A stretch of 57,881 nucleotides of DNA from Perkinsus olseni (lineage: Eukaryota > Perkinsozoa > Perkinsida > Perkinsidae). This document shows, piece by piece, positions 22,901 through 33,639 of this stretch (positions within the stretch are counted from its first letter, which is position 1; each line of letters begins with the position of its first letter). Location: the NCBI GenBank assembly GCA_013115135.1, contig JABANP010000329.1:1-57881 (forward strand), in the 5' to 3' direction. The notes under the pieces are model-generated. The model was not told the DNA's origin and did not search any database. It saw only the letters and a program-made list of their open reading frames with translations. Both the position numbers and the translations under genes were made by a program.

Positions 22901-25900
22901 CGAAGGTTGGTACACGTAGCCTGGTGCTCGGTGATCGGTGCTATTGCCTGACAGGTCTTACCTAACGATGCTACCGAGGGTATCAACAAGCTCACCAAAC
23001 TCCAAGTAAAGTTGCAGAGCTCGTTGTCTTCCAGTCTACTTATTGCTTCTTCAGGACTCAGCCATGGAGGCTGTTGAGAGCAAGGTGGCCCCTGCTGGCA
23101 CTACGGGCTTTGCTGACGTCAGGGACAGCCTCGACCTGTGGGGTGACTCTCTGGGGGTACGCTACCTTCTCTCCAGTCTGTGCCGATATTATGTCTCCCG
23201 GATTCTGCTCAGCCTACTGCGGCCCCAGACTCCGTCACGAAGCTCGCGGCTGTGAATCAGGCAGCAAATCTCTCGCCGTCGACGAAGTACGAAGTTGCCT
23301 CGCTAATCACAGTCACTGTGCGTCACTCATCTCGTGGTTTCCTCACTCTCACGCCCGGCGTTTCCTAACCATGCCTTGTGCTTTCCCTTCCGCAGCCTTC
23401 CCTCGCCAACTAACTGCATCACAGACGGTGCACTAGTCGCTCAGTGGGAGCGGCCTCTCTGGTATACTTTCAGGATGGCTCCGTTGCCCTGCTGAGTTCT
23501 CCGCCTCACGATCACCCATCGCTTCCTGCCGCTGTAACGCCCTCCTGTGCTTCAGATACGACGTGCTGGTATGGAGACTGATACAGCACTTGTGCGACGG
23601 TGGTGACAGCGTCATCGTGTTTTTACCGGGCATAGCGGAGATCTTCGACCTCAACAACTACTACAGGTCGACCATCGAGCCCACATTGGCTACATCTGGG
23701 GTGAGGACTACACAGCTGGTGGCGGCCGAAGCGCATTATCGATAGTAGATCCAATATGAAGTGGTGGTTCTGCACAGCACAGTCCCCATCGAGTACGACA
23801 GCGAAGGCAATCTGCCGAGGCCTACCGGGACAGAGGTTAGAGTGTAAGGCCACTATAGTCTAGCGTCAGTAGAGGGACCAACGTAGGTCCTCAGATACCT
23901 ATCAACCAACATAGCGGAGTCCAGCGTCACCATACCGGGAGTCAAGCTCGTCATTGATACGTGCATTGCTAGACAGGCATGTTGTGTGTTACCCGTCAGC
24001 CTTTACTCGATGGCTCTCCCCTCTTAGGTAGTGTACGACCAGACGCGCGAGACAGTTGGTGACTCTTCCTATCGAGCGACATTGAAGAATGTATGGACGA
24101 GTCAGGCGTCGTCCATGCAGAGGATGGGCCGCGCCGGTCGAGAGAGCGACGGTTTATGTGTGAGAACTGGCCGGCGCCCAGTGCACGGAGTTCGTGCCAC
24201 GCTGGTGGTGTAGATACGTCTGGTGACTCGGAGATGGTTCAAGACCGGTATGGCGAAGTACGATACCTGCGAGATGCGACGGGCGCCGTTGGAGAAAATC
24301 TACCTCAACAGCAAGTACCTCTGCCAGCAGTTAATGAAGAGGATGCCTCGGCTCGGGTAGGGGATGGCCCCGACTGTACTCCCTCATTCTGTCTTTTGTC
24401 AAGGCTACTTACTGCTAGATCGTTGCTGCTTGAACACACCCCTGAGCCTCCGGTAAGTGACCGCCCGCTGCTGATGGTGCTGAGTAGCTTTGAGAGCCTG
24501 CCTTCAGGATCTGGCGTCTTTGAATGCTACGGTTGATGCTCTGGAGCGATACGGCGCCTTGACTCCGAGCCCGTCGGGAACAGAGTACGCGACTCGGCTT
24601 GATAACCTTCTGCAGCGTCGTTCCTTAGGCAACTGTCGGAGATTACCATCCTAGGGAAGCTCTGCATCATCATGCCGTTGGAGCTGCGTCTTTGCAAAAT
24701 AGTAGGGTCGAGGAGCTCGGGCCGTCGTATTGCATAGCGCTGGGCAGATCTTACTGAGCGTGTGGCTCGGCTGTGCCCTGGATGGAGTACTCATTGCCTC
24801 GGCCCTCTCGTCACAAGACCCATTCACGATGCCCAGCATGCTAGTCATGAAGGATTGGAGGCAGTTCGGGAGGAGCGCCAAGTCCAGCTTCGAGACTAGG
24901 TACGATGACGTGCACACTGGTGCTAGTCAAGGCCGTCTTCTCGTAGGGCCCGAATGGACGGCGGATCGTACTCGGAGCCATTGATGCTGCGGAACCTCCT
25001 GCGAAGCTGGTTAGTGTCGTACTATCACTCTGGCGGGGCGGACGGCAGCGACCGTCAAAGCGTGCTGAGGCACACTATGGAGTTCTGCAGGTGGGCGGCG
25101 CTGACCCTCTGGATGCTAGTGGAGAATTTTTCACTAGGTCCTCGAAACTGGCGGTGATACCTCAGCGGCTTACCAATATCGTCATGACCGTAATGGACGT
25201 TAGCAATAGGCTTCTAGGGTTACTACAGCCTAACACGCTGGCCCACAGACAGGTGATCAGCCGCCCGGTCTGGTCTTACTATGGCTGAATGCTTGACACC
25301 TTCGCTGGACGCAGGTGGGGTCTTACCTTATTTGTCATTAACAGATATCTTGCTTGCTGGAGCTGTTGGGCTTGGGCGAGGATGTGGCGAAGAAGGAGAC
25401 GGTCGAGAGCTTGGAGAGCTTCGGTCCGGCTGACGATGCCTTAATGCAGGTCAGTACATTTGCCTCCTACAGTGGTTCTCAAATGTTATGCCAGGCTATG
25501 CTATGTGGTGCGTTCATGCCTAACCTCGTGGTGGGCCGACCAGGGAGGCCATCAGCTGACGAGGAGAGCCCTCTCACGCTCAGTCTTGACATGGAAGTGA
25601 GTCGTTGCAGGGACCCGCTTCGCGACCTTGAATGAAGCTGTATTAGAGTGTCCTCGAATGGATATTAGCACGGCCGTGGAATTCTCTATGCTTTTCCGGG
25701 CGCATGTTGGATGGGACCTTCGCTGCCAAACTGCCTCACCGTGCCCAGTGTATTGGGGGCATACAGGTGTGTTTCTGCCTTCCCTCAGAATTCTACTGAG
25801 ACTACCGCGTCAGCACTGCTCCAAGGCCTACAATCGAGCGGTGTTCTGAGCAATAAAGACAGGGTTGCGATAGAGGCTACGCAGACTGGCGTCATCGTGC

Positions 25901-26597
25901 GGGTACCCCCGCGGGCTCGGGCTGAAGCAATGAAGCGGAAGAATCCCGACTATGAAGAGAGGCCTAGCAAGCGTCGACCGACTAAGGCCGACACGACGGC
26001 AATGGATGAGGACCTGATGGCATTGGGCCAGCTTGCCGCGGTAGGTTTCCTCTCGCGCAACCAAGGCATTCGTATCCTTGCACTCTGCGTGTTATAGGCC
26101 GCTAGCCGGAACGTAGAAAACGAAGACGAGGAAGATGCTAAAGGTAACAGCGAAGCATCGCCTTGAGGGCCAATGGTCGACGACTATGGTCTCAGACGCT
26201 GGCCAGACTCTCGGAGTATCTTGGAATGATGACGAAGATGCGTGGCTTGCCAGGAGGAAGGAGAAGATAGGAGGTATGACAAAGCGTCTTTTTCTCGGTT
26301 CCCATCTTGTGTACAGGGAAAGAAGTAGTGGTCCGCAAGGCCTTCGTCACGGATGAGAACACCAGTTTAATGAGAGCACGTATGGATGCCATCAACTGGT
26401 AATGAACGACTCAGGTCGTCAGCGGCGACGGTAACTCCCTCCGTAGGTTCCTCGGGGGATCGGCGGCTCTTGAGTTGCCAGCAGAGCTAAGTCCGCCTTT
26501 CGAGGACATCGCTCCCCGTACTGAAGCTGCTGACGAGCGTCATTGCCAACTGCCAAAAAGGTCGCCCCGGTCAGCTGAGCGCCTTACCGAGCTCTGA
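19977..26597 (+). CDS. DEAH-box ATP-dependent RNA helicase (DHX-type) with poly-Q head
   Basis: A probable start at 19977 opens a low-complexity head: a run of about nine Gln (CAG, about 20060-20089), then a Pro/Met-rich exon (GMPPVMPPMMPFMPPFGPSM). The helicase core follows, spread over many short exons: motif I GDTGCGKSSRVPQFI, Ia TQPRRLAA, Ib TTGYLLQSL, II DEAH (LDEAHERGMDVDL), III SATLQ, IV VIVFLPG, V TNIAESSVTIPG, VI QRMGRAGR. The C-terminal part has the helicase-associated/OB-fold pattern (LGKLCIIMPLELRL, then QAMLCGAFMPNLVVG). A basic stretch (KRKNPDYEERPSKRRP, near 25933) could be a nuclear localisation signal. The last exons (NEDEEDAK, MDAINW joined to FLGGSAALELPAEL) lead to a TGA at 26595-26597. 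Subtype (DHX29/DHX57/TDRD9-like) is not resolvable by eye. Whether the head and the last 600 bp belong to this gene is inferred from joined frames. Confidence 0.8.
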
Positions 26598-26632
26598 GGG
26601 GGAAGTGAGAACCAAGGCTCATCGTGTCACGA

Positions 26633-28213
26633 TGATAGTTCGGCTGGCCTCAGGTTCTCGTGCGTCCTGTGGAGAGGAAGGCAGCGGTGCGATGGAGGAC
26701 AGTGGGGGACCCAGTCGGGGATGCCGGTCGCGACGATGAGGCTACTGCAGCGATATGCAACTGGCGGAATGTCCTTGGCAGCCTCGCCGACTATGAAGAA
26801 GGAGCCAATCGGAAGACGTACATGCTAGCATTCTGAGAGACGAGAAATAGCCTCCTACTGAGCCCGTTCAGGTTCTTCGCTGTTTTTGCATCACTCCAAT
26901 CCGTTGGGAAGCAGTGCATGGTGGACGGTGTGACTCTGCTGAACCCCTCGCATGCCCTCTCCCTCATCCTCTGCTTCCTGGGAACGAGGTGAAGACCGAT
27001 TGCCTCGGCTGCTGGGTCTATGGTCTCCCATTGCCAGGTATCACCGCGTTGACGTCACGGTAGATGTTCTGGCTCGGCGGGTGACCTCGGTGGAGGTTAT
27101 GTCCCTCGAGATGGACAACCTCGATATTCCCGTGGATGTTTTTACGAGCATTGATAGGATTCGACAGGAACTTAATCGGGTTTTTGAAGGTGATGATGCG
27201 CGTGTTGTCATCAGCTTATGATTTTCTTCTCCCTTCAGCCTCGACTGCAAACTCAGCGAAATTGTTACGAGAGTCTAGAAGCCTCCCGCGCTACCTCTCG
27301 GAGATGCTGGTGCCATGGGACGAGGGAGAGCAGACTCCTGCTGCATTCGAGGCGCTCGTGGAGGAGTATAATCAGAGCCTCGCGGCTGATCCCGAGTTCG
27401 AGATGGCCGCGACCGTCACGCTACACCTCTCCGGAGGCGCGTTGAGCCAGGCGACATCGCCCGAGCCGAGCAGCGGCGGTTTCATATCGTGGGACGATGA
27501 CTCGACCCCTACGCCTAGTCAGCAGCCTAGTGTTGAGGAGAACGCGGAGTTGCTCCCCTGCTACCATTTGGAAACTAAATTGGAGGACCATATACGGCGG
27601 CACAACGATGTAGGCTTCAAAGCGGGAGACTGAACACCTGCTTGAGCGTATGCATTCGATGTCTGAGACTGTCAAATTTCCTGAGGCTTCGCCCTTTCAG
27701 CTCATGAAGTCACTTACCCGGTTCGCGGGCTACTCTGATGTCATAGAGACCCACTTGTTCCGGGCGACCTCTGCAAGGAAGGCTCTCGAACGCGCTTCTC
27801 AGGAGGCGGACGTCACAAAGCGCGCGGAAGCTGTGGCCAAGTACTATGCACTTCTGGGAAGTTTAACAGTTCAGCATCTTCTTCAGAGTCTTTGACCTAC
27901 TCTCTCGTTGTGGTGAGGGTTTGGCTGAGGTCCAGAAGGAGGTTTATTTATTCGAACGAGAATGGACATCGCTTTCGGGAGAAGGGGAGGTAGGTTACAC
28001 AGATTGGGCCCGTTTCAAGTGAACCCGACGAAATCCTTTAGGTTGCGCCTAAAGCAATGCGTGGAAGAGCGAAGTACTTGACTGACGTCGTTCGGACCAA
28101 GGCCGAGAAGTGCCGCTCGGCCGTAGCCGGGAATTCACGCCGACGGACTGCGAGCACTCGACGATATACAAAACTGTATTGCGCAGTCGAGTACGACACC
28201 TCCAGCTGCTTGA
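26633..28213 (+). CDS. Helical protein, possibly BAR/sorting-nexin-like, unit 1 copy
   Basis: Readable exons: VLVRPVERKAAVRWRTVGDP and NWRNVLGSLADYEEGANRK (26640-26835); VKTDCLGCWVYGLPLP (about 26990); LDIPVDVFTSIDRIRQELNR (27120-27180); a Ser/Pro-rich spacer; then a helix-rich C-terminal third (MHSMSETVKFPEASPFQL; HLFRATSARKALERASQEAD; EVQKEVYLFEREWTSLSGEG; VAPKAMRGRAKYLTDVVRTK). The tail looks like a BAR-type helical bundle of sorting nexins, but I see no PX signature, so this is a weak guess. In the last exon one extra G (GCCGGGAATTC at about 28128-28131; the second unit has GCCGGAATTC) breaks the frame that in unit 2 runs on to a stop. The start is uncertain. Confidence 0.45.
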
Positions 28214-28319
28214 TTCACGTTTCCAGTCTTAGTGTGGTGTTCGGGACTGCCTTCTTCCGGTTCCTCTGTACTGCGACCGGCTATTGGTCGTGTGGCGATT
28301 CATACGCGCAGGCTTTAGT

Positions 28320-28338
28320 ATCATCTGTTACAGATGAT
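28320..28338. repeat. Palindrome ATCATCTGT-T-ACAGATGAT
   Basis: A 9+1+9 inverted repeat about 110 bp after the helical-protein stop. Followed at 28379-28397 by a second palindromic element (ACGTAC, 6-nt loop, GTACGT). Both are preserved in unit 2 at 34351-34369. They may shape the 3' end of the transcript or be a regulatory site; this is inference. Confidence 0.7.
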
Positions 28339-28413
28339 CTGTATTCGCACTTGTTGTTAGGTAGCTTCGCAATGCTGAAACGTACGTTACGGTACGTATA
28401 AAATTCTGCTCTC

Positions 28414-28560
28414 CCTTGTCTGCGCCGATTTCATCGGCCCCGGATTCTGCTCAGCCCACTGCGGCCCCAGACTCCGTCCCGAAGCTAGCGGCTGTGAATC
28501 AAGCAGCAAACGAAGTACGAAGTTGCCTCGTTGATCACAGTCCCTGTGCATCGCTTGCCG
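28414..28560 (+). pseudogene. Detached fragment of the DEAH helicase coding region
   Basis: About 145 bp closely match helicase DNA at about 23176-23330, including the stretch encoding QPTAAPDSV and LAAVNQAAN, with an internal 10-15 bp deletion around the Leu-Ser-Pro-Ser segment. No flanking helicase sequence is present, so it cannot be functional. Confidence 0.75.
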
Positions 28561-29369
28561 CATAGTGGATCTTTCTAGCTTGTCCAAATGCCGTACCCCT
28601 ATGCCCAGTGTCGCATACCGTGCCATGTACTTCCTCCTTCGTTATGTGCGTGTAGGATAATCGCATCTGTTGATGGTCAACACAAGAAAAACCAGTTTAA
28701 GTGACCGACGGACGGCCCAATAATCCTTCTTCTGGAGGGAACTGCTATCACTGAGGTCGGTTATAGACCGGCTACCACATTGGAATATTGATATGCTTTC
28801 CAATGACAGATGAACAGGTGGCGATAAGTTCACCCATTAGTTGCCAGGGAGAAGCGCATGGGGGAAATTAGTGCACCTCACCATTGCATTTATCTCACCT
28901 CGGTTGCACGTGAGTCTCCGTGTTTGGCGATCTGTCTTCGCTGGAGGAGAACAGCATGGTACGGGCGAAGACTGACTGAGGAGAACCCAACACTTGCGCT
29001 GGCCGTGAGACTCAAAAAATTGAAGTTGAGAAAGTTAAAAACTTGCTGAGGGATTCCTCGGGGTTGGGAGTTACAAAATCGACCTATGCCATGTTCCTTG
29101 AGGGAGTCCCTCAGAGCCTAGCTTGACGTGGACGCTCAATGGGCATGAGTCACGAAGGTTTGGTTGTTGGTACTGCTATGACAAAGACGCTCTTTGAGAG
29201 AGCATAACGAAGACAATGCGGCGAGAGATGAGTGAGAGCATGGAAATTATGCATGACTCCCAAATCGGCCGATTGAGTACGGGTGAGTACCTTGTAGTAG
29301 ATCAAATATGTCAGATCTTCAGAAATGATTCTGGCCATGAAGGGATATCACGATGTAGAAAAATAGCCC

Positions 29370-31590
29370 TTATAATCTGGTATGCACCATGAAATCGCTC
29401 ACCGTCTCCATAACGCCACGGGGGTTCTCATGGGCAGCGGCGTGGCTTCCCCCATACACCTGAGACTGGCTCCTCGCGAAGACATACGAAGGCATGTGGC
29501 TGCCTTCTTAGGAAGAGTGGCATAAATGTTCAAAAGCGAAGACTCACTTGGACGAATTCATATCCGCCGTCATGGCTGCTCCTTCGCAGCCCAACAACTC
29601 GCCCAGTACTATCCTGAATGGAACCGAGCATCCATCGAGCGCATCATCCTCGCCCCACTGAGCACGAAGTACCGACATCGGTGCTGTTTATGCTAGTTTT
29701 TCCCTGTTACAAGCCTTTTCTCTCACCTTGAACTCGACATCGGCGGCATGACGGAAGTCTTCCTGACCTTTCCACGCCAAGCCAAGCATCCATTTCTTCA
29801 GACCAATGAAGTTGCAGATATAGTCAACATCTCCAGCAAGGGTCAGCACCTGTCGTCGATGAGCCTCTGACTCCTCCTTCTCACAGCCGACTCACACGAA
29901 TCCCGGACTCCAGTAAGCCAGGTAAGAAGAAGTCTGAGTTCACCAGATCGAAGGGGATCAACTGCTGGTAGACCTGTTAAGGACGGTTACGAGGCATGCG
30001 GGGCTAGGCAAAACTTCTCGGTATAGCTTTCCCACCGTATCGCTCCTCTGGATGAACTTCTCAGATACTTTGAGGAAGGTCTTCACATCTCCTCGGTTCA
30101 AGTACTCTCCAACCTGTGAACGTATATCAAAACTGTCTCCCTCTCGGCCTTGATTGAGAATGAGTGGCCTCGGTTGATGCGGTTGAAGCAGGTCGCACAT
30201 TGGGAGGATCTTCCTCATTTAGGCACCCCTCTGGTAAGTGTTGATCAGGGTCCGAACACTTGGCGTTGAGCTTGTAACTGGAAAACACATCCTCCGTGGT
30301 AGTGACGGGTCTAGCAGAGGGAGCTTTGACCTACAAGTCCACGCCATTCTTCACCAGGGGATCCAGAACGACCTTGTGACAGTAGTTATCTGCGTCTCTG
30401 CAGTATTTGACTGAGAGGAGCAAAGACTACGCAGGATCTTCGTCATGTTAGACTACTCTTCTTGTTGCACTTGTCTATCATTCCCAAGCACGAAAGCATC
30501 TTCCGGTTCATCTTCTTATATCTGATTAACAGGGAAACGAGAGGTTGGCCAATGGCGTCGGGCATATTACGACGCTTACTGATCCTTCGTGATAGCCGGC
30601 TCCGCGGTTCCACTGTAGAAGGCCATCTCGGGGAACCAAGGCCACCTTGAATGGAACAGGCGCTGGGAGACGCATATACGGATTTTGCGATCTCACTGCT
30701 TCCTAGCATTAACCATGGCGTTGCAGAAAATGATACCTCGCAGATTTAGGTGGGGACTGCCGGTCTTCACTAAGTGTGCGACCTGGGGGAGTAGAACTCC
30801 TGAGAAGTTCGCAACATCACGGCTGTAAGGGGTCGTACAGTCCACTCTCACCTGAATATGAGGCTCCAACAAGATAGAATGGTCCCTTGTACTTCGGGAA
30901 TTCAGCGAAAAACTGTTCTAGAAATCTGTGTCTGGCAATGGTCAAGCGAAGTACAACGGTATTCCGTGTGAGCCAGAACCAACATGTTTTCCACGGTCTC
31001 TGCGAATGTCTGCTCAGGTGGATCTCCAATGCTGTATCCAACCCCAACGGGTTGGTCCAACCAAATGCCATTGGCTCGGGTGGTCCACGAGTAACTGTGC
31101 CCACAGACTTGAAGTCAATGCAGCCGACAAGCTCACTTACGGGTTGGTAGCAGTAGCAGTCCCCTTCTTATTGACCAAGCAAGGCCCGTTGTACCCGACA
31201 GCAGCAGCAACCCCGCTGTCTCCAGGGCCACCCTCGAGCCACAGAAAAATAGGATCCGTCTCTGGGTAACTTCTTGACTCGAAGAACCAGAAGAAGTACC
31301 TGCCAGCAGGTCGGGTGGTTTGAGTATGCGCTGCGGCGAGCTCACTTCCTTTTGGGATTTTGCGGGTCAACAGCGTAGCGGCCGAAAGCTTGCTCAACAT
31401 TGGGATCACATAGACCTCCTCTCCCGTGATGAATAACCTGGAGTCTCCTCGAAGTTGTATTCTTGGCACCTAGCCAACCACGAGAAAAATCTTCGGCTTT
31501 CTTCCGGAAACTACCTGTGGAGGAAAGGCGAGCAGTTGCAAGCTCCGAGAGGAAGCTGCTGAAGTATAATATGATCGAAGAAAACAACAT
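29370..31590 (-). CDS. S10 serine carboxypeptidase, unit 1 copy
   Basis: Peptidase family S10, secretory or lysosomal exopeptidase. It starts at ATG 31590 with a signal peptide (MLFSSIILYFSSFLSELATA). Exons in order: CDPNVEQAFGRYAVDPQNPK; RYFFWFFESR; DPIFLWLEGGPGDSG and NGPCLVNKKG (oxyanion region); IWLDQPVGVGYS; FPKYKGPFYLVGASYS ending at the nucleophile exon; GVLLPQVAHLVKTGSPHLNL and GIIFCNAMVN; a Cys-rich insertion (KCSDPDQHLPEGCLNEED); YLNRGDVKTFLKV; the catalytic Asp block AGDVDYICNFIGLKKW; and the catalytic His block YGGSHAAAHENPRGVMETV. The stop is at 29372-29370. Unusual: the nucleophile motif is GASYS where the family has GESYAG or GESYGG, and the His block is GGSH instead of AGH. 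Not all introns were verified. Confidence 0.82.
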
Positions 31591-32250
31591 TTTTTGCCCT
31601 GACAATGATGTTCGGTGGAGGGCCAACAGGTCCGGTGTGGATTCCGGTGTCCCCAAGTCTTCTAGTTTCAATGAGGCAAGGAATACCGTCTTATTGCGTC
31701 ACACACTACCGTGAACCATGGAGCGGAGACAGGCGAAGGGGTCCGGTTCAGGCTCGGGATGAATTCTCTTGAATTCTGTGAGTCTCGTGACGATGCTTTT
31801 GACTCCCTTCACAGAAAGGAGTCGCGCAATATAAGCGTTTCAATGGTTATCCAAGCTGAAACCTTGATCCTATTTCTGACCGCGAGTTCATCAACTTTGG
31901 AAATGGTGCGCCGTGATGGCGTAGTGGGGCGTGCTGTTGGTGTCCCTGCAACACGAAAAACCTCATAAGCGATCGGGGCCTCTCGGGAGACGCTTGCGGC
32001 GATGGTAGGATGAAGGTGCAGATTCGTAAAGGAACTGAGAAGCACTTCCCTGTCGTACCCGAAGCTGATGAGATGCCAACGTTTGTTGAGGTTCATGATG
32101 CAGTCAAGCGCGATGTCGCAACTAGTTGCTCCACGCCCCCTAACATCCTTGTCGTGTTCGTGGGATCGTCTGTTCTGCACCTGCTTCGATTTGACGAAAC
32201 ATCTTGCAATTTTCAGGCGTTGATCTTGTGTTGCTCCACGGTACTTCCTC
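31591..32250. promoter_or_regulatory. Divergent intergenic region, unit 1
   Basis: Separates the carboxypeptidase (-) from zinc-finger gene A (+), so both promoters should be here. A 147-residue minus-strand frame (31809-32252) is not preserved in unit 2 and was not accepted as a gene. Confidence 0.4.
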
Positions 32251-32748
32251 ATGAGCGATTGGGGTGCTCACTCAAATTTTCGCATCCCCGATACCGTCCC
32301 ATCTCTGACTCCTCGGTCGGCCGGTAATCAGCTGCTTGAGGGAGACAACAACAGCATCACCGGCCATGAGAAGTTCGTGTTGGCTATCAATAACATAGTA
32401 CAAGTGCCGGATGGATGGCAGTGTCACGTATGCGACACCCACATCCCGGGGTCCGACTACGAGGCTTGGGTGCATACGTATGATGACGATCATCGCCGCC
32501 GGAGGCCACCAAAGCCGAAGCGTGAGCACGTGTGGCTGCTGCTGATCTCCTCGAGCTCCGTCGCAGGTCCTGCTGATCTACCTCCCTGTCTTGATGTGCG
32601 GGATTACTCTGGCGCCATGCATTGCGACGTATGCCGAGTCAGACTGACCAACTACGCCACACAAGAATCGCACCTCCGAGGGCGGCAGCATATTTACAGA
32701 CTGGATGAACAGCGTCGGCGTGCCAGAAACAGCAATTACTCTCACTGA
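32251..32748 (+). CDS. U1/matrin-type C2H2 zinc-finger protein A, unit 1 copy
   Basis: ATG 32251, stop 32746-32748. A 45-nt in-frame intron is likely at 32522-32566 (GTGAGC to GTCGCAG); splicing removes the odd hydrophobic run VWLLLISSSSVAG. Two fingers remain: WQCHVCDTHIPG with two downstream His, and MHCDVCRVRLTNYATQESHL followed by RGRQHIYRL. The second is Cys-x2-Cys-x12-His-x5-His, the spacing of U1-type fingers that bind structured or double-stranded RNA in splicing and RNA-processing proteins. The C-terminus is Arg-rich (DEQRRRARN). Nearly identical to the unit 2 copy. Function beyond probable RNA binding is unknown. Confidence 0.75.
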   Translation: MSDWGAHSNFRIPDTVPSLTPRSAGNQLLEGDNNSITGHEKFVLAINNIVQVPDGWQCHVCDTHIPGSDYEAWVHTYDDDHRRRRPPKPKREHVWLLLISSSSVAGPADLPPCLDVRDYSGAMHCDVCRVRLTNYATQESHLRGRQHIYRLDEQRRRARNSNYSH

Positions 32749-32879
32749 TCCTGTCAACCATACACTCGCCTTTCCGTATCAAATCCCGGACAGTCTGCTC
32801 TATTGGTACGAGCCCCTGTACGTGCTGACTGAGAGTGGAGTCCACTCAGTGGACGCTGACGGGACGGGCGGTTGGTGTT

Positions 32880-33196
32880 CTGGGAACCGGGAAGTGAGAA
32901 TGATATGCTCGATTTGAGGTGCAGCTTCCGTAGCATTGTTTCTCATCGGTCTCTCAGTGCCACTGTCTTGTCACGGCCACTCAACGTGCCGAGTACTACT
33001 ACATCGAAAAAAACGATTTCTCTGGATCTGTCCACTGCCGTCTATTGCCATTCCATTATGTCGCAAGAGACTGGGAAGTGTTGATACGTGATCTTTGCAT
33101 GAACGGGGCAGAGCCCATGTGAGAAGTCTTACTGGTTTGAAGAGAAGAGAGCTGAATGCCAAGTGTGCTGGAGAGGGAAGCCCTAGTTTCCTCCAA
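32880..33196 (+). pseudogene. Zinc-finger gene B remnant, unit 1
   Basis: Matches the second half of the intact gene at 39167-39750. The first exon is deleted up to the EVQLP region, the splice acceptor is changed (CTTGTCAC where the intact copy has CTTGTCAG), and an insertion of about 16 bp splits the Cys-x2-Cys region of the finger. No start codon in a usable position. Confidence 0.75.
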
Positions 33197-33236
33197 TGAA
33201 TCGGGTTTGAGCCCGACCTGCAATATTGAAATGGAT

Positions 33237-33545
33237 GTGAGTCGTTCCAGGGGAAGCTCCGCGAGTACCATTGGCCCCGATTCAATTGCCCTTGAATGAA
33301 GCCGTATTGAAGTGTCCCCGAGCGGACATTCGCGCATCCCTGAAACTACGCAGTCTGTCGTGGTCGTGCGGGTACCTCCGCGGGCTCCGGCTGATGCATG
33401 CAAACGGAAGAATCCCGACTATGGAGAGAGGCCTAGCAAGCGTCGACCGGCTGATGTGGACACAACGGCAATGGATGAGGATCTGATGGCGTTGGGCCAA
33501 TTCGCCGCGGTCGGCTTCCTATCGCCCAACCACGGCGTTCGTACC
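33237..33545 (+). pseudogene. Truncated copy of the helicase 3' exons
   Basis: Corresponds to 25596-26070. Contains the exon encoding KRKNPDYGERPSKRRP and MDEDLMALGQFAA, but with an internal deletion of about 150 bp just upstream and no helicase core. Near 33545 it runs directly into sequence matching 27525, so a helicase intron start is joined to the end of an intron of the helical-protein gene. Confidence 0.75.
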
Positions 33546-33639
33546 ATGACACTCGGCCTAGTGTTGAGGAGAACGCGGAGTTGCTATCGTGCTACGATTT
33601 GGGAGCCAAACTGGAGGGCCATATACGGCGGCACAACGA

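Larger units (their letters stand above)
28214..29369. other. Gene-poor stretch between converging genes, unit 1
   Basis: Contains a conserved palindrome, a helicase-derived fragment and about 800 bp of sequence without clear coding character. Short minus-strand frames occur in both units, but they lie over duplicated DNA and show no protein signature. Confidence 0.5.
25590..33225. repeat. Tandem segmental duplication, unit 1
   Basis: Holds the helicase 3' end, a helical protein, an S10 carboxypeptidase (-), zinc-finger gene A and a zinc-finger B remnant. Sequence from about 25590 reappears from about 33237, and from about 27525 it reappears at an offset of about 6,031 bp. The offset drifts (6,024 to 6,115) through small indels towards the zinc-finger genes. 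Confidence 0.85.

Noticed and set aside
28387..28833. Minus-strand frames of 79 and 63 residues that recur in both duplication units.
   Set aside because: Recurrence is explained by near-identity of the duplicated DNA; the first overlies the displaced helicase fragment read backwards.
31809..32252. 147-residue minus-strand frame between carboxypeptidase and zinc-finger A.
   Set aside because: Not preserved in the second duplication unit, overlaps the presumed divergent promoter and has no protein signature.
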